Made by a program: the position numbers and the translations under genes. The notes below the pieces were generated by a model. The model saw only the letters and a program-made list of their open reading frames with translations, had not been told where the DNA came from and did no database searches. From Bacillota bacterium (lineage in GTDB: Bacteria > Bacillota > Clostridia > Ch29), in NCBI GenBank assembly GCA_013540605.1, contig JABVCK010000005.1, positions 1 through 64,000 on the forward strand: 64,000 nt of DNA, in the 5' to 3' direction. Each line of letters starts with the position of its first letter. Positions within the stretch are counted from its first letter, which is position 1. Positions 55,601-63,629 of this stretch are shown in pieces.

Positions 55601-56253
55601 TCAATTTCATCTCCAAAAAACTCGATTCTACAGGGTGAGCTGCCCATAGGGAAAACGTCCAATATTCCTCCCCTGACGCTGAACTGCCCCGGTCCCTCTG
55701 TCATATCCTCTCTTTGGTATCCGGAAGCTGTCAGTTTCTCCACCAAGGTATGCATATCTACTATCTGTCCTATTTCAAGCCTATAGGTGTTTTCCTTATA
55801 CACCTGAGGAGTCATCACGGGGAATAAAAGCGCTTCTACCGGTGTCACAATAATCTTTGCTGTTTTATTAACCAGTGCTCCCAGCACATTGATCCTGTTT
55901 TCCTCGGTTTCCATGCTGTGGGCGGCAGCGTTGTACAACACCGGCTGAAGGGGCAGATAGAGGTAAACATCGTCACATAAAACCCTAAGGTCTTCATATG
56001 CCTCCCTGGCATTCATAATATTGCTGCAAATAATGAGGAGGGGGTACCCTTCGGACCTTAGGGCGGCTGCCCAAAAAGCCCTCCTTGAACCCGAAATGCC
56101 TATCATATTGGCCCTGGTTCGTCCCCCGGCAATATCACCCATAGCAGACCTGAACTTAGGATTATCACGAATCCTGTCTATTATATAATCAAGGCTCAAT
56201 CTTTCCCACTCCTTCAGACAATAAAAGGTCCTGCCGGCTTTCTCAACCGGCAT
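52687..56253 (-). CDS. mfd: Transcription-repair coupling factor Mfd
   Basis: 1188 residues. UvrB-homology modules lie at the N terminus (GSRRAFWAAALRSEGYP, RGGILDVFPMGSSPCRIEFFGDEID), then an RNA polymerase-interacting domain (LSPGDYIVHENQGIGIYRGI) and a RecG-like translocase with GDVGYGKTEVAMRAAF, IIDEEQRFGVAHKE and QLRGRVGRS. It removes stalled polymerase and recruits UvrA. The ATG overlaps the upstream gene by 11 bases. A TTG 18 codons in (56199) has a better AAGGAG site and may be the true start. Confidence 0.96.
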   Translation of the reverse strand: MPVEKAGRTFYCLKEWERLSLDYIIDRIRDNPKFRSAMGDIAGGRTRANMIGISGSRRAFWAAALRSEGYPLLIICSNIMNAREAYEDLRVLCDDVYLYLPLQPVLYNAAAHSMETEENRINVLGALVNKTAKIIVTPVEALLFPVMTPQVYKENTYRLEIGQIVDMHTLVEKLTASGYQREDMTEGPGQFSVRGGILDVFPMGSSPCRIEFFGDEIDSIRILDTSTQRSVENVKGITVAPARELLIKDSEKKQFLRNLENDLFMTQRNLESSGRMKQSNELKEEIDRVVYEFESRKGSRLLSNYWMYGCNTTSLIEYIDENFIIVIDNPVRCTEEAEKFQREFFNHYTDRLEKGKALIGQKDRIIDYGRILQEIKANTIVSFTEILTGNREMAQGSFYSFSVRSMNPFYGKLDPVVQEIKRLKQDGFMVSILVSSKTRGTLLEAELKREEIYPVLCPRTRRDFKGGEVVIDIGTVLEGFILTDSKLAVFSDKDIFGSIKRKTKPAKKVKKEGIDIFTELSPGDYIVHENQGIGIYRGIQELKVEGIKRDYIKIEYSGGDVLYLPTYQSHLIQKYIGGEGKKIRLSRMGGREWAKTKAGVQKAIQNMAKELLQLYAVREGISGYAFSKDTTWQRQFEDLFSYQETNDQTRCIEEIKKDMEMARPMDRLLCGDVGYGKTEVAMRAAFKAVMDGKQVAILVPTTILAQQHYNTLRQRMAQFPVNIEMISRFRTPAQQQEILRLIKEGNVDIIVGTHRLLQKDVAYKDLGLLIIDEEQRFGVAHKEAIKELKKSVDVITLTATPIPRTLHMSMVGLRDMSVIQDPPEDRIPVETYVVEYNDELIRDAVLREINRNGQVYFVHNRVKSIDKMARELSRMIPEASIAVAHGQMDERELENVMTDFLDGKYDILLCTTIIENGLDMPNVNTIIVTDADRLGLSQMYQLRGRVGRSSRLAYAYFTYRKDKVLTEAAEKRLKAIKEFTEFGAGFKIALRDLEIRGAGNILGHEQHGHMMTVGYDMYCKLLDKTVRELKGLPVREELETQLDIKVDAYIPDDYINDEKQKVEMYRRIASIESKSDYNDVEEEIEDRFGDIAAPVRNLLVMAYIKFLCKKLGITMIEQKDRIIKVQFKGKDSVKPQAIARLIGEYGKKIKFEATVNPSFLFKVDTHDAYKMLLIIKGILEKIIYFHES

Positions 56254-56644
56254 ATCCCGTTATGAATTTATTCCATAGGCCGTGTATAATCGCACAAATA
56301 AAAACCGCCGATAAAAAATGCCAACCTATATAGACAACGACAGTATACGTAACAATCCCGAATGCTGTGTGGCTTGCCAGGCTTAACAATGAAGCGGTCA
56401 GGGAGTACTCAGCGGGAGAGTTGTACAGGTCGTAGAATGCCTCTACCGCCCCAAAGACCATATGGCATAGTATAAGATTGCCTCCAAGGATAACAGCCCC
56501 CAGTGTTTTTACAGTTTCCTCTATAAAAGGAATTTGTAAAACAACAGCCCTATCACCGCTGATTCTCAAAACAATATCGTTGATTGCAAGACATATGAAG
56601 GATGCTATAATTCCTGCAGCTAAACCGCAAAGAATGCTGTTCAT
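56243..56644 (-). CDS. Small PrsW-like membrane protein
   Basis: 133 residues and about four membrane segments. The spaced residues of the PrsW/CPBP-related intramembrane protease group are visible: IEETVKTLGAVIL (E-E-x-x-K), MVFGAVEAFYD (Glu), SHTAFGIVTY (His) and IIHGLWNKF (His and Asn). It is shorter than typical PrsW. It overlaps pth by four bases (ATGA) and mfd by 11, so it is translated as part of that operon. Protease activity is an inference. Confidence 0.6.
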   Translation of the reverse strand: MNSILCGLAAGIIASFICLAINDIVLRISGDRAVVLQIPFIEETVKTLGAVILGGNLILCHMVFGAVEAFYDLYNSPAEYSLTASLLSLASHTAFGIVTYTVVVYIGWHFLSAVFICAIIHGLWNKFITGYAG

Positions 56645-57201
56645 CCGTTATATGAGCTCATAGCTGCTTCGATACCCTGTCCTATAAATGTTTCTATAGC
56701 CATTGCAGCCCTTTCTATTGACACATCTATTATTTTCCTGTCCTCTGCAGAGAAACGATCGAGTACGTAATGGGCTATATCCTCATCCTCCATAGGCCTT
56801 CCTATCCCTATCCTTAGCCTTGGAAATTCCTCGCTCCGGAGCTGGTAAACGATAGACCTCATCCCGTTATGGGTTCCTGAACTGCCGTTTCGCCTGATCC
56901 TGATCTGCCCCACTGCCAAATCTACATCGTCATACACCACCATAAGGCTATCCATCCCAATTTTGTAGTAGTCCACAATGTCCAATATGCACATACCGCT
57001 TAAATTCATATAGGTCATTGGTTTGATGATTATGGCGTCCCGTCCTTCGATATGGCCTTTGCCGCACAATCCTTTAAACTTTTCGCTTGCCACCTTAATC
57101 CCGTTTCTTTTTGCCAGCAAATCCACAACATCGAAACCTACATTATGCCTTGTATACATATACTTTCTCCCCGGATTGCCCAGGCCGGCTATTATAAACA
57201 T
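56641..57201 (-). CDS. pth: Peptidyl-tRNA hydrolase
   Basis: 186 residues from ATG with GAGGTGATTC upstream; the GTG three codons earlier is part of that site. Conserved motifs are IAGLGNPGRKYMYTRHNVGF (active-site Asn and His), KPMTYMNLSG, VVYDDVDLAVGQIRIR and GSSGTHNGMRSI. It releases stalled peptides from tRNA. The pth-mfd-spoVT order is as in Bacillus, with the small PrsW-like gene replacing fin. Confidence 0.96.
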   Translation of the reverse strand: MFIIAGLGNPGRKYMYTRHNVGFDVVDLLAKRNGIKVASEKFKGLCGKGHIEGRDAIIIKPMTYMNLSGMCILDIVDYYKIGMDSLMVVYDDVDLAVGQIRIRRNGSSGTHNGMRSIVYQLRSEEFPRLRIGIGRPMEDEDIAHYVLDRFSAEDRKIIDVSIERAAMAIETFIGQGIEAAMSSYNG

Positions 57202-57249
57202 ATGAATCACCTCAAAAAGAATCTACCTTTAATTTTACCACATTTTCAA

Positions 57250-57280
57250 GAAAACAAAACCACCGGCAAAAAACCGGTGG
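57250..57280 (-). terminator. Intrinsic terminator of the panCD unit
   Basis: CCACCGG and CCGGTGG flank a TTTTTTG loop, followed on the minus strand by TTTTGTTTTC. It lies after the repeat tract, about 260 bases downstream of panD. Confidence 0.8.
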
Positions 57281-57539
57281 AAAGAAATCAGTTGCCAGTA
57301 GGCGGTTATCAGTTATCAGATAACAGTAAGGTCAAAAGTCAAGTTGCCAGTTGTCAGTGAGCAGCAAGACAGAAGAACCGTCCCCGTGTCTACGAACTAA
57401 ACCTAGCACCTAGGACCTGCGATCCACGGAAGCAAAAGAACCGTCCCCGTGCTTCCGTGCTTCCAAAAGCATAACCCGGGCACCTGCGATCTGCGATCTG
57501 CCGACTGCGATCTAGCACCTAGCACCTGTGATCTAAGAT
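57281..57539. repeat. Degenerate intergenic repeat tract after panD
   Basis: Two near-copies of AAGAACCGTCCCCGTG (about 57370 and 57428) are followed by phrases such as CTAGCACCTAGGACC, TGCGATCTGCGATCTGCC and GATCTAAGATCTAGGATC. The region 57300-57356 has TTATCAGTTATCAGATAAC and AAGTTGCCAGTTGTCAG. The same word set appears at 38222-38352 and 39180-39290. No gene is present. It is transcribed as the 3' end of panCD. Confidence 0.75.
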
Positions 57540-57890
57540 CTAGGATCTAATCCTGTTGTGCTCATCCACAAAGACTACCCTTGGACTGTGGTTGTCAATT
57601 TCATCATCCCTTAGTTGGCAGTAGGATATTATAATAATTATATCCCCTTTTTGAACCAGCCTGGCCGAAGCCCCGTTCAGGCATATTACGCCGCTGCCCC
57701 TCTCGCCCTTTATTGCATACGTCTCAAAACGTTCTCCGTTGTTGTTATTCACTACCTGGACCTTTTCGTTCTCTATTATATCGGCTGCCTCCATAAGCGC
57801 TTCGTCAATTGTTATGCTCCCCATGTAGTTTAAATCCGCATCGGTTACCACTGCCCTGTGAATTTTAGACTTCATAACTGTTCTGTACAC
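57540..57890 (-). CDS. panD: Aspartate 1-decarboxylase proenzyme
   Basis: 116 residues. The GTG start at 57890 has GGAGG seven bases upstream and matches the family start [20 protein letters not shown]. Self-cleavage at Gly-Ser in YMGSITIDE creates the pyruvoyl group. It makes beta-alanine for pantothenate and overlaps the panC stop region, so the pair is coupled. panB is not in the window. Confidence 0.95.
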   Translation of the reverse strand: MYRTVMKSKIHRAVVTDADLNYMGSITIDEALMEAADIIENEKVQVVNNNNGERFETYAIKGERGSGVICLNGASARLVQKGDIIIIISYCQLRDDEIDNHSPRVVFVDEHNRIRS

Positions 57891-57892
57891 TG

Positions 57893-58738
57893 TCAAACCT
57901 CCAGTTTTATATTATCTATCAGTCTTGTCTTTCCAATCCTAACCGCAACCGCTATCAAAACACCGCCTTTTATCCTTTCGATGGGCTTAAGGGTTTCCGC
58001 ATCGACTATTTCAATATAGTCAATGCTTGCGTTCTGTTCTGTACTTATCTCTCTTCTTATTGCTTCCTTGATGAATCCCGCCCTATTCTCCCCTTCCTTT
58101 ATACTATCCCTGGCATCTGAAAGCGACCGGGAGATTACCAGAGCGCTCTTCCTTTCACTTGCCGTCAGGTAGCTGTTCCTTGAACTCATTGCGAGACCAT
58201 CCTCTTCCCTTACTATGGGCATCTCTACAATATCAATATCCATATCCAGGTCTTTTACCATCTTTTTAATTATCAAAACCTGCTGGGCGTCCTTCTGCCC
58301 GAAATAAGCCCTGTCCGGTTTTACAATGTTAAACAGCTTTGTCACCACTGTCATTACTCCCCGGAAATGACCGGGACGGGATGCGCCGCAAAGCACATCG
58401 GTCAGCCCCTCCATATCCACAAATGTTATACTATTGTCCGGATACATCTCATCGGCTTCCGGTACGAACAAATAATCCACCCCTGCCGAACGGGCAAGCC
58501 GGATATCCCTGGGCAAATCCCTCGGATATGTGCCATAGTCTTCCCCAGGGCCAAACTGTGTAGGGTTCACGAATATACTGGCAGCAACAACATCGTTTTC
58601 CCTTCTTGCTCTTTCCATAAGGGACAGATGCCCTTTGTGGAGAAAACCCATTGTAGGAACAAATCCCAGCGATTTGCCTTTCTGCCGTTCACGTTCCAGT
58701 AGTTTTCTCAGTTCATTTTTCGTTTTTATTACTTCCAT
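57893..58738 (-). CDS. panC: Pantothenate synthetase
   Basis: 281 residues from ATG with AAAGGGG upstream. It joins pantoate and beta-alanine with ATP. Signatures are [18 protein letters not shown] (HIGH-type), [25 protein letters not shown] and [15 protein letters not shown] (KMSKS-type). It is followed immediately by panD. Confidence 0.96.
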   Translation of the reverse strand: MEVIKTKNELRKLLERERQKGKSLGFVPTMGFLHKGHLSLMERARRENDVVAASIFVNPTQFGPGEDYGTYPRDLPRDIRLARSAGVDYLFVPEADEMYPDNSITFVDMEGLTDVLCGASRPGHFRGVMTVVTKLFNIVKPDRAYFGQKDAQQVLIIKKMVKDLDMDIDIVEMPIVREEDGLAMSSRNSYLTASERKSALVISRSLSDARDSIKEGENRAGFIKEAIRREISTEQNASIDYIEIVDAETLKPIERIKGGVLIAVAVRIGKTRLIDNIKLEV

Positions 58739-58790
58739 ACCAATTCCCCTTTCCAGGTTTGTTGAAGCCCCAGGATTCAATAACATGTAA

Positions 58791-58828
58791 TAAAAAAGCG
58801 CATCCTGCTCAAAAAATACAGAATACGC
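58791..58828 (-). terminator. Intrinsic terminator of glmU-prs
   Basis: GCGTATTCTG and CAGGATGCGC (minus strand) pair over 10 positions with two G-U pairs and are followed by TTTTTTATT. It lies 125 bases after the prs stop and 50 bases before panC. Confidence 0.75.
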
Positions 58829-58952
58829 CTTAGTTCCAGCATATGCCTGTCTCGGTCCCCGCAGGGCTCAGAGCAGATTTATCCACTTCTCGATATTCCC
58901 ATGGGTGCGGCTCCTGAGGATACCGCCCTAAAAAATATTTTATCAAACTTGA

Positions 58953-59903
58953 TTAGTTCTGGTCAAAAAGTTTGCTTACCGAAAGATCTTCGTATATCCT
59001 GGTTATCGCCTCTGCAAATATTGGTGCCACAGAAATGCTTGTAATCTTGCTGATTCTCTTTTCATCGGTAAGAGGAATAGTGTTGAGTATGACCAATTCC
59101 TCAATAACTGAATTGTTAATCCTTTCGATGGCCGGTCCCGAAAGAACAGCGTGGGTACAGCAGGCAAATATCCTCCTGGCGCCCATTTTCTTCAAGGCAT
59201 TGGCCCCTTCGGTTATCGTCCCTGCTGTGTCTATAATGTCATCGATCAGTATTACGTCCTTATCTACTATATCGCCTATAATATTCATGACCTCGGCGAC
59301 GTTTGCCTTGGGTCTTCTCTTATCAACTATTGCAATAGGCAGGTTCATCATGTTGGCGAAATTTCTTGCCCTGGCAACGCTTCCCACGTCGGGGGATACA
59401 ACTACCGCATCATCCAATTTGCTTTGCCCGAAATAATCCGCCAGTATTGGAGCACCAAGCAAATGGTCGACGGGAATATTGAAATACCCCTGTATCTGTG
59501 CTGCATGAAGGTCCATAGTCAGAATCCTGTTAGCTCCTGCCACTGAAATCAGGTCCGCCACAAGTTTTGCTGTTATGGGATCCCTTGCTTTGGTCTTCCT
59601 GTCCTGTCTGGCGTATCCATAATAGGGAATGACCGCAGTGATCCTCCCCGCTGAAGCCCTCTTCATTGCGTCCATTAGTATCAGAAGTTCCATCAAGTGT
59701 TCATTTACCGGCGTGCAGATCGGCTGTACAACGAATACATCCGCACCCCTTACCGACTCCCCTATATTTATGGCGATCTCACCGTCCGAAAACCTTCCCG
59801 CTTCTGCCTTCCCCATAGGGATACCTATGTTCTCGGCAATTTCCTTCGCAAGCTCCGGATTAGCATTTCCCGAGAAAATTTTGATTGTCTTCCTTCCCGC
59901 CAT
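58953..59903 (-). CDS. prs: Ribose-phosphate pyrophosphokinase
   Basis: 316 residues. It makes PRPP from ribose 5-phosphate and ATP. The N-terminal domain starts [18 protein letters not shown]. The flexible-loop and Mg-binding segment is [18 protein letters not shown], and the PRPP loop is [14 protein letters not shown]. It is 27 bases downstream of glmU, the conserved glmU-prs pair. Confidence 0.97.
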   Translation of the reverse strand: MAGRKTIKIFSGNANPELAKEIAENIGIPMGKAEAGRFSDGEIAINIGESVRGADVFVVQPICTPVNEHLMELLILMDAMKRASAGRITAVIPYYGYARQDRKTKARDPITAKLVADLISVAGANRILTMDLHAAQIQGYFNIPVDHLLGAPILADYFGQSKLDDAVVVSPDVGSVARARNFANMMNLPIAIVDKRRPKANVAEVMNIIGDIVDKDVILIDDIIDTAGTITEGANALKKMGARRIFACCTHAVLSGPAIERINNSVIEELVILNTIPLTDEKRISKITSISVAPIFAEAITRIYEDLSVSKLFDQN

Positions 59904-59930
59904 GCTAAATACCTCCCAACTCCTCTTCTG

Positions 59931-61307
59931 TTAATCCTTTCTAAAACCCTTTCTTATTACCCAATCCTTTATTTCTGCCTGTTTACCCCTTTCAATGCCA
60001 AGGCTGTATTCAGTAATATCTTTAGTGATCGTCGAGCCTGCCGCCACATAGGCCCCTCTTCTCACCGTAACCGGCGCAACCAGATTCACGTTGCACCCGA
60101 TAAAAGCACCATCTTCAATGGTTGTCCTGTGCTTCTGCCTCCCATCATAGTTAACAAAGACAACCCCGCAGCCTATATTTACACCCATACCCACATCTCC
60201 GTCACCCACATAGCTCAGGTGCGATGCCTTGGATCCGTTCCCCATATGGGAATTTTTCACCTCTACAAAGTTTCCTATCCTGACATCATTGTCTATCCTT
60301 GAGTTGGGCCTTATATGCGCATACGGACCTATCCTGCACCCGTTCCCCACATCGCTGTCTCTGAGCACGGAGAACTGTATCTCGTTCCCGTTACCGATGG
60401 AACAATTGGTTATCCTTGTTCCCGGACCGATTACATTATCCGAGCCGATGGTGGTATTTCCTTCAATGTATGTACCCGGCATGATGCGTGTATCGGCTGC
60501 GATGGCCACATCCTTATCTATATATGTGGTGCCCGGGTCCTCGATGATAACCCCTTCGTCCATGAGCTTGACAAGGTTTCTGTGGTTCAAAGCCCTTTGG
60601 GCTTCCGCCAGCTGATATTTATCGTTCACGCCCTTAATCTCCTCCGGGTCCTGTCCTGTAAAACCCCCTATAATTATACCTCTATTCTTAAAAAATTCAA
60701 CAATATCCGTCAAATAGTACTCTCCCTGCGCATTATCGTTTCTTAAGCTTTGTATGCCTTCCACAAGACAGCGCCTGTCAAAACAGTATATCCCCGAGTT
60801 GATCTCCTCTATCCCCTTCTGTTCCGGAGTCGCATCCCGCTCCTCGACAATACCGGTTATATGACCGCCGGCATCTCTAATTATCCTGCCATAACCCTGG
60901 GGATTACTCACTTTCACGGTAAGAACGGTCGCACCGTATCCTCCTTTATTGTGATAGGCTATAAGCGCTTTAATGGTTGAAGGCCTGACCAGAGGGGTAT
61001 CTCCATAGAGGACAATAACAGTGTCACAGGATTCAGAGAGTGCAGGCAGCGCTACTTTCACCGCATGCCCGGTTCCCAGCTGTTTTTCCTGGTATGCCGT
61101 TTCAACTTCTTTGCCTAATACTTCCTTCACCATTTCCCCTTTGTACCCTATAACAACTATTGTCTGTGTTACTCCCGTTTCCCTTACCGCATCCACTACG
61201 TGCCCTATCATTTCTTTCCCGCACACTTTATGTAATACCTTGGGCAGGCTGGATTTCATCCGGGTTCCTTCACCTGCTGCAAGGATTATTGCTGATATGC
61301 TGTCCAT
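59931..61307 (-). CDS. glmU: Bifunctional N-acetylglucosamine-1-phosphate uridylyltransferase / glucosamine-1-phosphate acetyltransferase
   Basis: 458 residues. The uridylyltransferase domain (about 1-230) carries ILAAGEGTRMKSSLPKVLHKV-type signature residues and VLYGDTPLV. The C-terminal left-handed beta helix (about 250-440) has hexapeptide repeats and ends with FVEVKNSHMGNGSKASHLSY and AYVAAGSTI. It makes UDP-GlcNAc for the cell wall. It is the first gene of the glmU-prs unit and is divergent from the activase genes. Confidence 0.97.
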   Translation of the reverse strand: MDSISAIILAAGEGTRMKSSLPKVLHKVCGKEMIGHVVDAVRETGVTQTIVVIGYKGEMVKEVLGKEVETAYQEKQLGTGHAVKVALPALSESCDTVIVLYGDTPLVRPSTIKALIAYHNKGGYGATVLTVKVSNPQGYGRIIRDAGGHITGIVEERDATPEQKGIEEINSGIYCFDRRCLVEGIQSLRNDNAQGEYYLTDIVEFFKNRGIIIGGFTGQDPEEIKGVNDKYQLAEAQRALNHRNLVKLMDEGVIIEDPGTTYIDKDVAIAADTRIMPGTYIEGNTTIGSDNVIGPGTRITNCSIGNGNEIQFSVLRDSDVGNGCRIGPYAHIRPNSRIDNDVRIGNFVEVKNSHMGNGSKASHLSYVGDGDVGMGVNIGCGVVFVNYDGRQKHRTTIEDGAFIGCNVNLVAPVTVRRGAYVAAGSTITKDITEYSLGIERGKQAEIKDWVIRKGFRKD

Positions 61308-61575
61308 TAAAACACCACCTGTATTCTTTTAATGTTTTTCTATAGTTTTTACATTTCTACAAAAAAATAAAATTCCCTTTTATCCCCCGTACAGCTTTTG
61401 CCTATGCTAGAAAAAATTCTGATTTGCATCGATATATAGTTGCAGAAAACACTGTGACTTGAAATCAGCAAAAAGTAGCCGTTTTTGAGTAAATATCTAG
61501 TTTGGCTTACATATACATATAAAATATAATATCTTTATGATATAGTTTAACATAATGTAAAACGAAGGTGGTAAA
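61308..61575. other. Divergent spacer between glmU and the activase-like operon
   Basis: 268 AT-rich bases without a gene. The plus-strand promoter at 61502-61530 was found. No clear promoter for glmU or operator dyad was recognised by eye. Confidence 0.4.
61502..61530 (+). promoter_or_regulatory. sigmaA promoter of the activase-like operon
   Basis: TTGGCT and a perfect TATAAT are separated by 17 bases, 45 bases before the first ATG. GAAGGTGG precedes the start codon. Confidence 0.65.
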
Positions 61576-62550
61576 ATGAAGATAGGGATACCCCGAACTC
61601 TCACATACTATGCATATTATCCTCTGTGGGAGAGCTTCTTTAAAGAGCTTGGCTGCGACATTGTCGTTTCGGATAAAACTTCAAAGGTAATACTTGACGA
61701 TGGCGTACAATATGCGGTTAATGACGCCTGTATACCAATAAAGCTATTCCATGGGCATGTCCATAACCTGAAGAATAAGGCGGATTATATTTTTGTGCCC
61801 AGGCTTATGAATTATACCGAAGAAAAAACGGTAACGTACTGTCCCAAATTTCTGGGTCTGGCGGATATGATACGCGCTTCAATGGACGCTTTGCCGCCCC
61901 TGCTCGATATAAAGATAGACATGCGGGAAAAGCGGAAATACCGAAGAGAAGAGTTTGAACGCGTTGCAGCCTTATTAAAAACCAGCCCACGGAAAGCAAT
62001 GCTTGCTTTCCAAAAGGCAAGGCTTCATCTTTCCCGCTACAACACCATGCTTTCCGGTAAACTCAGCCCCGATGAAGCCCTCAAGCTCCTGCTTGATATC
62101 CATGATCTGCCGGCTGCTTCGTCCGACCCGCTGTCCCTTGCAGTGGTAGGCTATCCGTACCTGCTATACGACGAGTTCATCAGCGCAGGACTGATAAAAA
62201 AGCTCCTTGATATGGGTGTCAGAGTCCTTACCCCTGAAATGGTTCCTCCGCGGGAACTGAATAAAGCTGCTAAAGCACTCCCTAAAGACCTGTTTTGGAC
62301 CTTCAGCAATCAGGTAGTAAGAAGTTCGATATACTATTTGCAGAGCGGCAGCCTGGACGGGATAATCCACGTTACCGCCTTTGGCTGCGGCCCCGATTCC
62401 ATGGTTGACAAGCTTATAGAACTCGAAGCCAAACAGCGTGCTGTACCGTTCATATGTGTTTCATTGGATGAGCATACCGGTGAAGCCGGGGTCCTCACAA
62501 GGCTTGAGGCCTTTGTAGATATGCTCGAATTCCGGAGGGATAGGAAATGA
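61576..62550 (+). CDS. 2-hydroxyacyl-CoA dehydratase activase-related protein (DUF2229 type)
   Basis: 324 residues. It resembles the DUF2229 part of the very large activase-like proteins (GIPRTLTYYAYYPLWESFFKEL, VNDACIPIKLFHGHV). A conserved FGCGPDSMVDKLIE holds a cysteine likely to bind an iron-sulfur cluster, and ISLDEHTGEAG-like segments (here SLDEHTGEAGVLTRLEAFVD) close the domain. It is the first of three overlapping genes, the next starting four bases before its stop (ATGA). The function of the family is not settled. Confidence 0.75.
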   Translation: MKIGIPRTLTYYAYYPLWESFFKELGCDIVVSDKTSKVILDDGVQYAVNDACIPIKLFHGHVHNLKNKADYIFVPRLMNYTEEKTVTYCPKFLGLADMIRASMDALPPLLDIKIDMREKRKYRREEFERVAALLKTSPRKAMLAFQKARLHLSRYNTMLSGKLSPDEALKLLLDIHDLPAASSDPLSLAVVGYPYLLYDEFISAGLIKKLLDMGVRVLTPEMVPPRELNKAAKALPKDLFWTFSNQVVRSSIYYLQSGSLDGIIHVTAFGCGPDSMVDKLIELEAKQRAVPFICVSLDEHTGEAGVLTRLEAFVDMLEFRRDRK

Positions 62551-63629
62551 AAATCACTTTTCCACATATGGGCACTTCGCCCATTGCATTCAGGATGTTA
62601 ATCGAAAAACTGGGCCACCAAGCCGTTATGCCAAAACGGCCCAGCGAAAAAACCCTTTCCCTGGGGTCCCATTATGCTCCGGAATTTGCATGCCTTCCTT
62701 TTAAAATACTGCTTGGAACATACCTGGAAGCCCTTGAGGAAGGAGCAGAAATGGTTATAACCTCCGGAGGGCTCGGCCCCTGTAGGGCTGGTTATTATGC
62801 TGTGCTCCACGACAAAATCCTTAAAGATCTGGGATACCACATCGATTTCGTAGTGCTCGAACCCCCCCAGAAAAGAGCTGTGGATTTCCTGAAAAAGCTC
62901 AAAAAAATCACCTCCGGAAATTCCATGTCCGTGGTCTGGGAAGCCCTGTCAACAACGTGGACAAAAATAAAGGTTCTGGATGAGATTGAGAGTATGACCT
63001 ACGAAATCAGACCCTTTGAGGTTAACAAAAACGAGACAACAAAGATATTTGAAGAGTGCCTGAAGATTATAGACGCCGCCTGGACCAAGGAGCAAATACT
63101 TTCAAGCAAAGGCAAGTGCCTCGAACTGCTCAACTCCATTCCCGTGGATGCGGCAAGAAACCCTTTGAAGGTCGGGATAATAGGTGAGATATATGTAGTC
63201 CTGGAGCCGGCTGCCAACTTTGATATTCAGAGAGTGCTGGGAGAGATGGGCGTAATAGCCCGGCGCTCCATATACCTTCTCGACTGGACAAAGGACAATA
63301 CCTTTTTCAAGGGGGAAGAACACATAAAGCACGCTGCAAAGCCTTATCTCAATCAGATGGTGGGAGGTCATGGAACGCTCAGCGTAGGCAATACCGTGCT
63401 GTATTCCAGGGAAGGTTACGATGGAGTAATACAGCTGGCTCCCTTTGCCTGTATACCGGAAATAGTGTCAAAGAGCATCCTGAATAAGGTTACAAAGGAC
63501 CTCGACATACCTCTTCTAACCCTGTTCCTTGACGAGCAGACGGGAAAAGCGGGCATAAATACCCGGTTGGAGGCCTTTGTTGATTTGATGTACAGCAAAC
63601 GGAGATTGAAACAGGGGGTAGTAGTATGA
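62547..63629 (+). CDS. CoA dehydratase activase-associated protein, second part
   Basis: 360 residues, related to the same large activase-like family. Cys-containing motifs are EFACLPFKILLG, GGLGPCRAGYYAVL and LAPFACIPEIV, with a TLFLDEQTGKAGINTRLEAF close that mirrors the preceding protein, suggesting an ancient duplication. Conserved cysteines suggest an Fe-S cluster site. It overlaps both neighbours by ATGA, so translation is coupled. Biochemical role unknown. Confidence 0.75.
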   Translation: MKITFPHMGTSPIAFRMLIEKLGHQAVMPKRPSEKTLSLGSHYAPEFACLPFKILLGTYLEALEEGAEMVITSGGLGPCRAGYYAVLHDKILKDLGYHIDFVVLEPPQKRAVDFLKKLKKITSGNSMSVVWEALSTTWTKIKVLDEIESMTYEIRPFEVNKNETTKIFEECLKIIDAAWTKEQILSSKGKCLELLNSIPVDAARNPLKVGIIGEIYVVLEPAANFDIQRVLGEMGVIARRSIYLLDWTKDNTFFKGEEHIKHAAKPYLNQMVGGHGTLSVGNTVLYSREGYDGVIQLAPFACIPEIVSKSILNKVTKDLDIPLLTLFLDEQTGKAGINTRLEAFVDLMYSKRRLKQGVVV

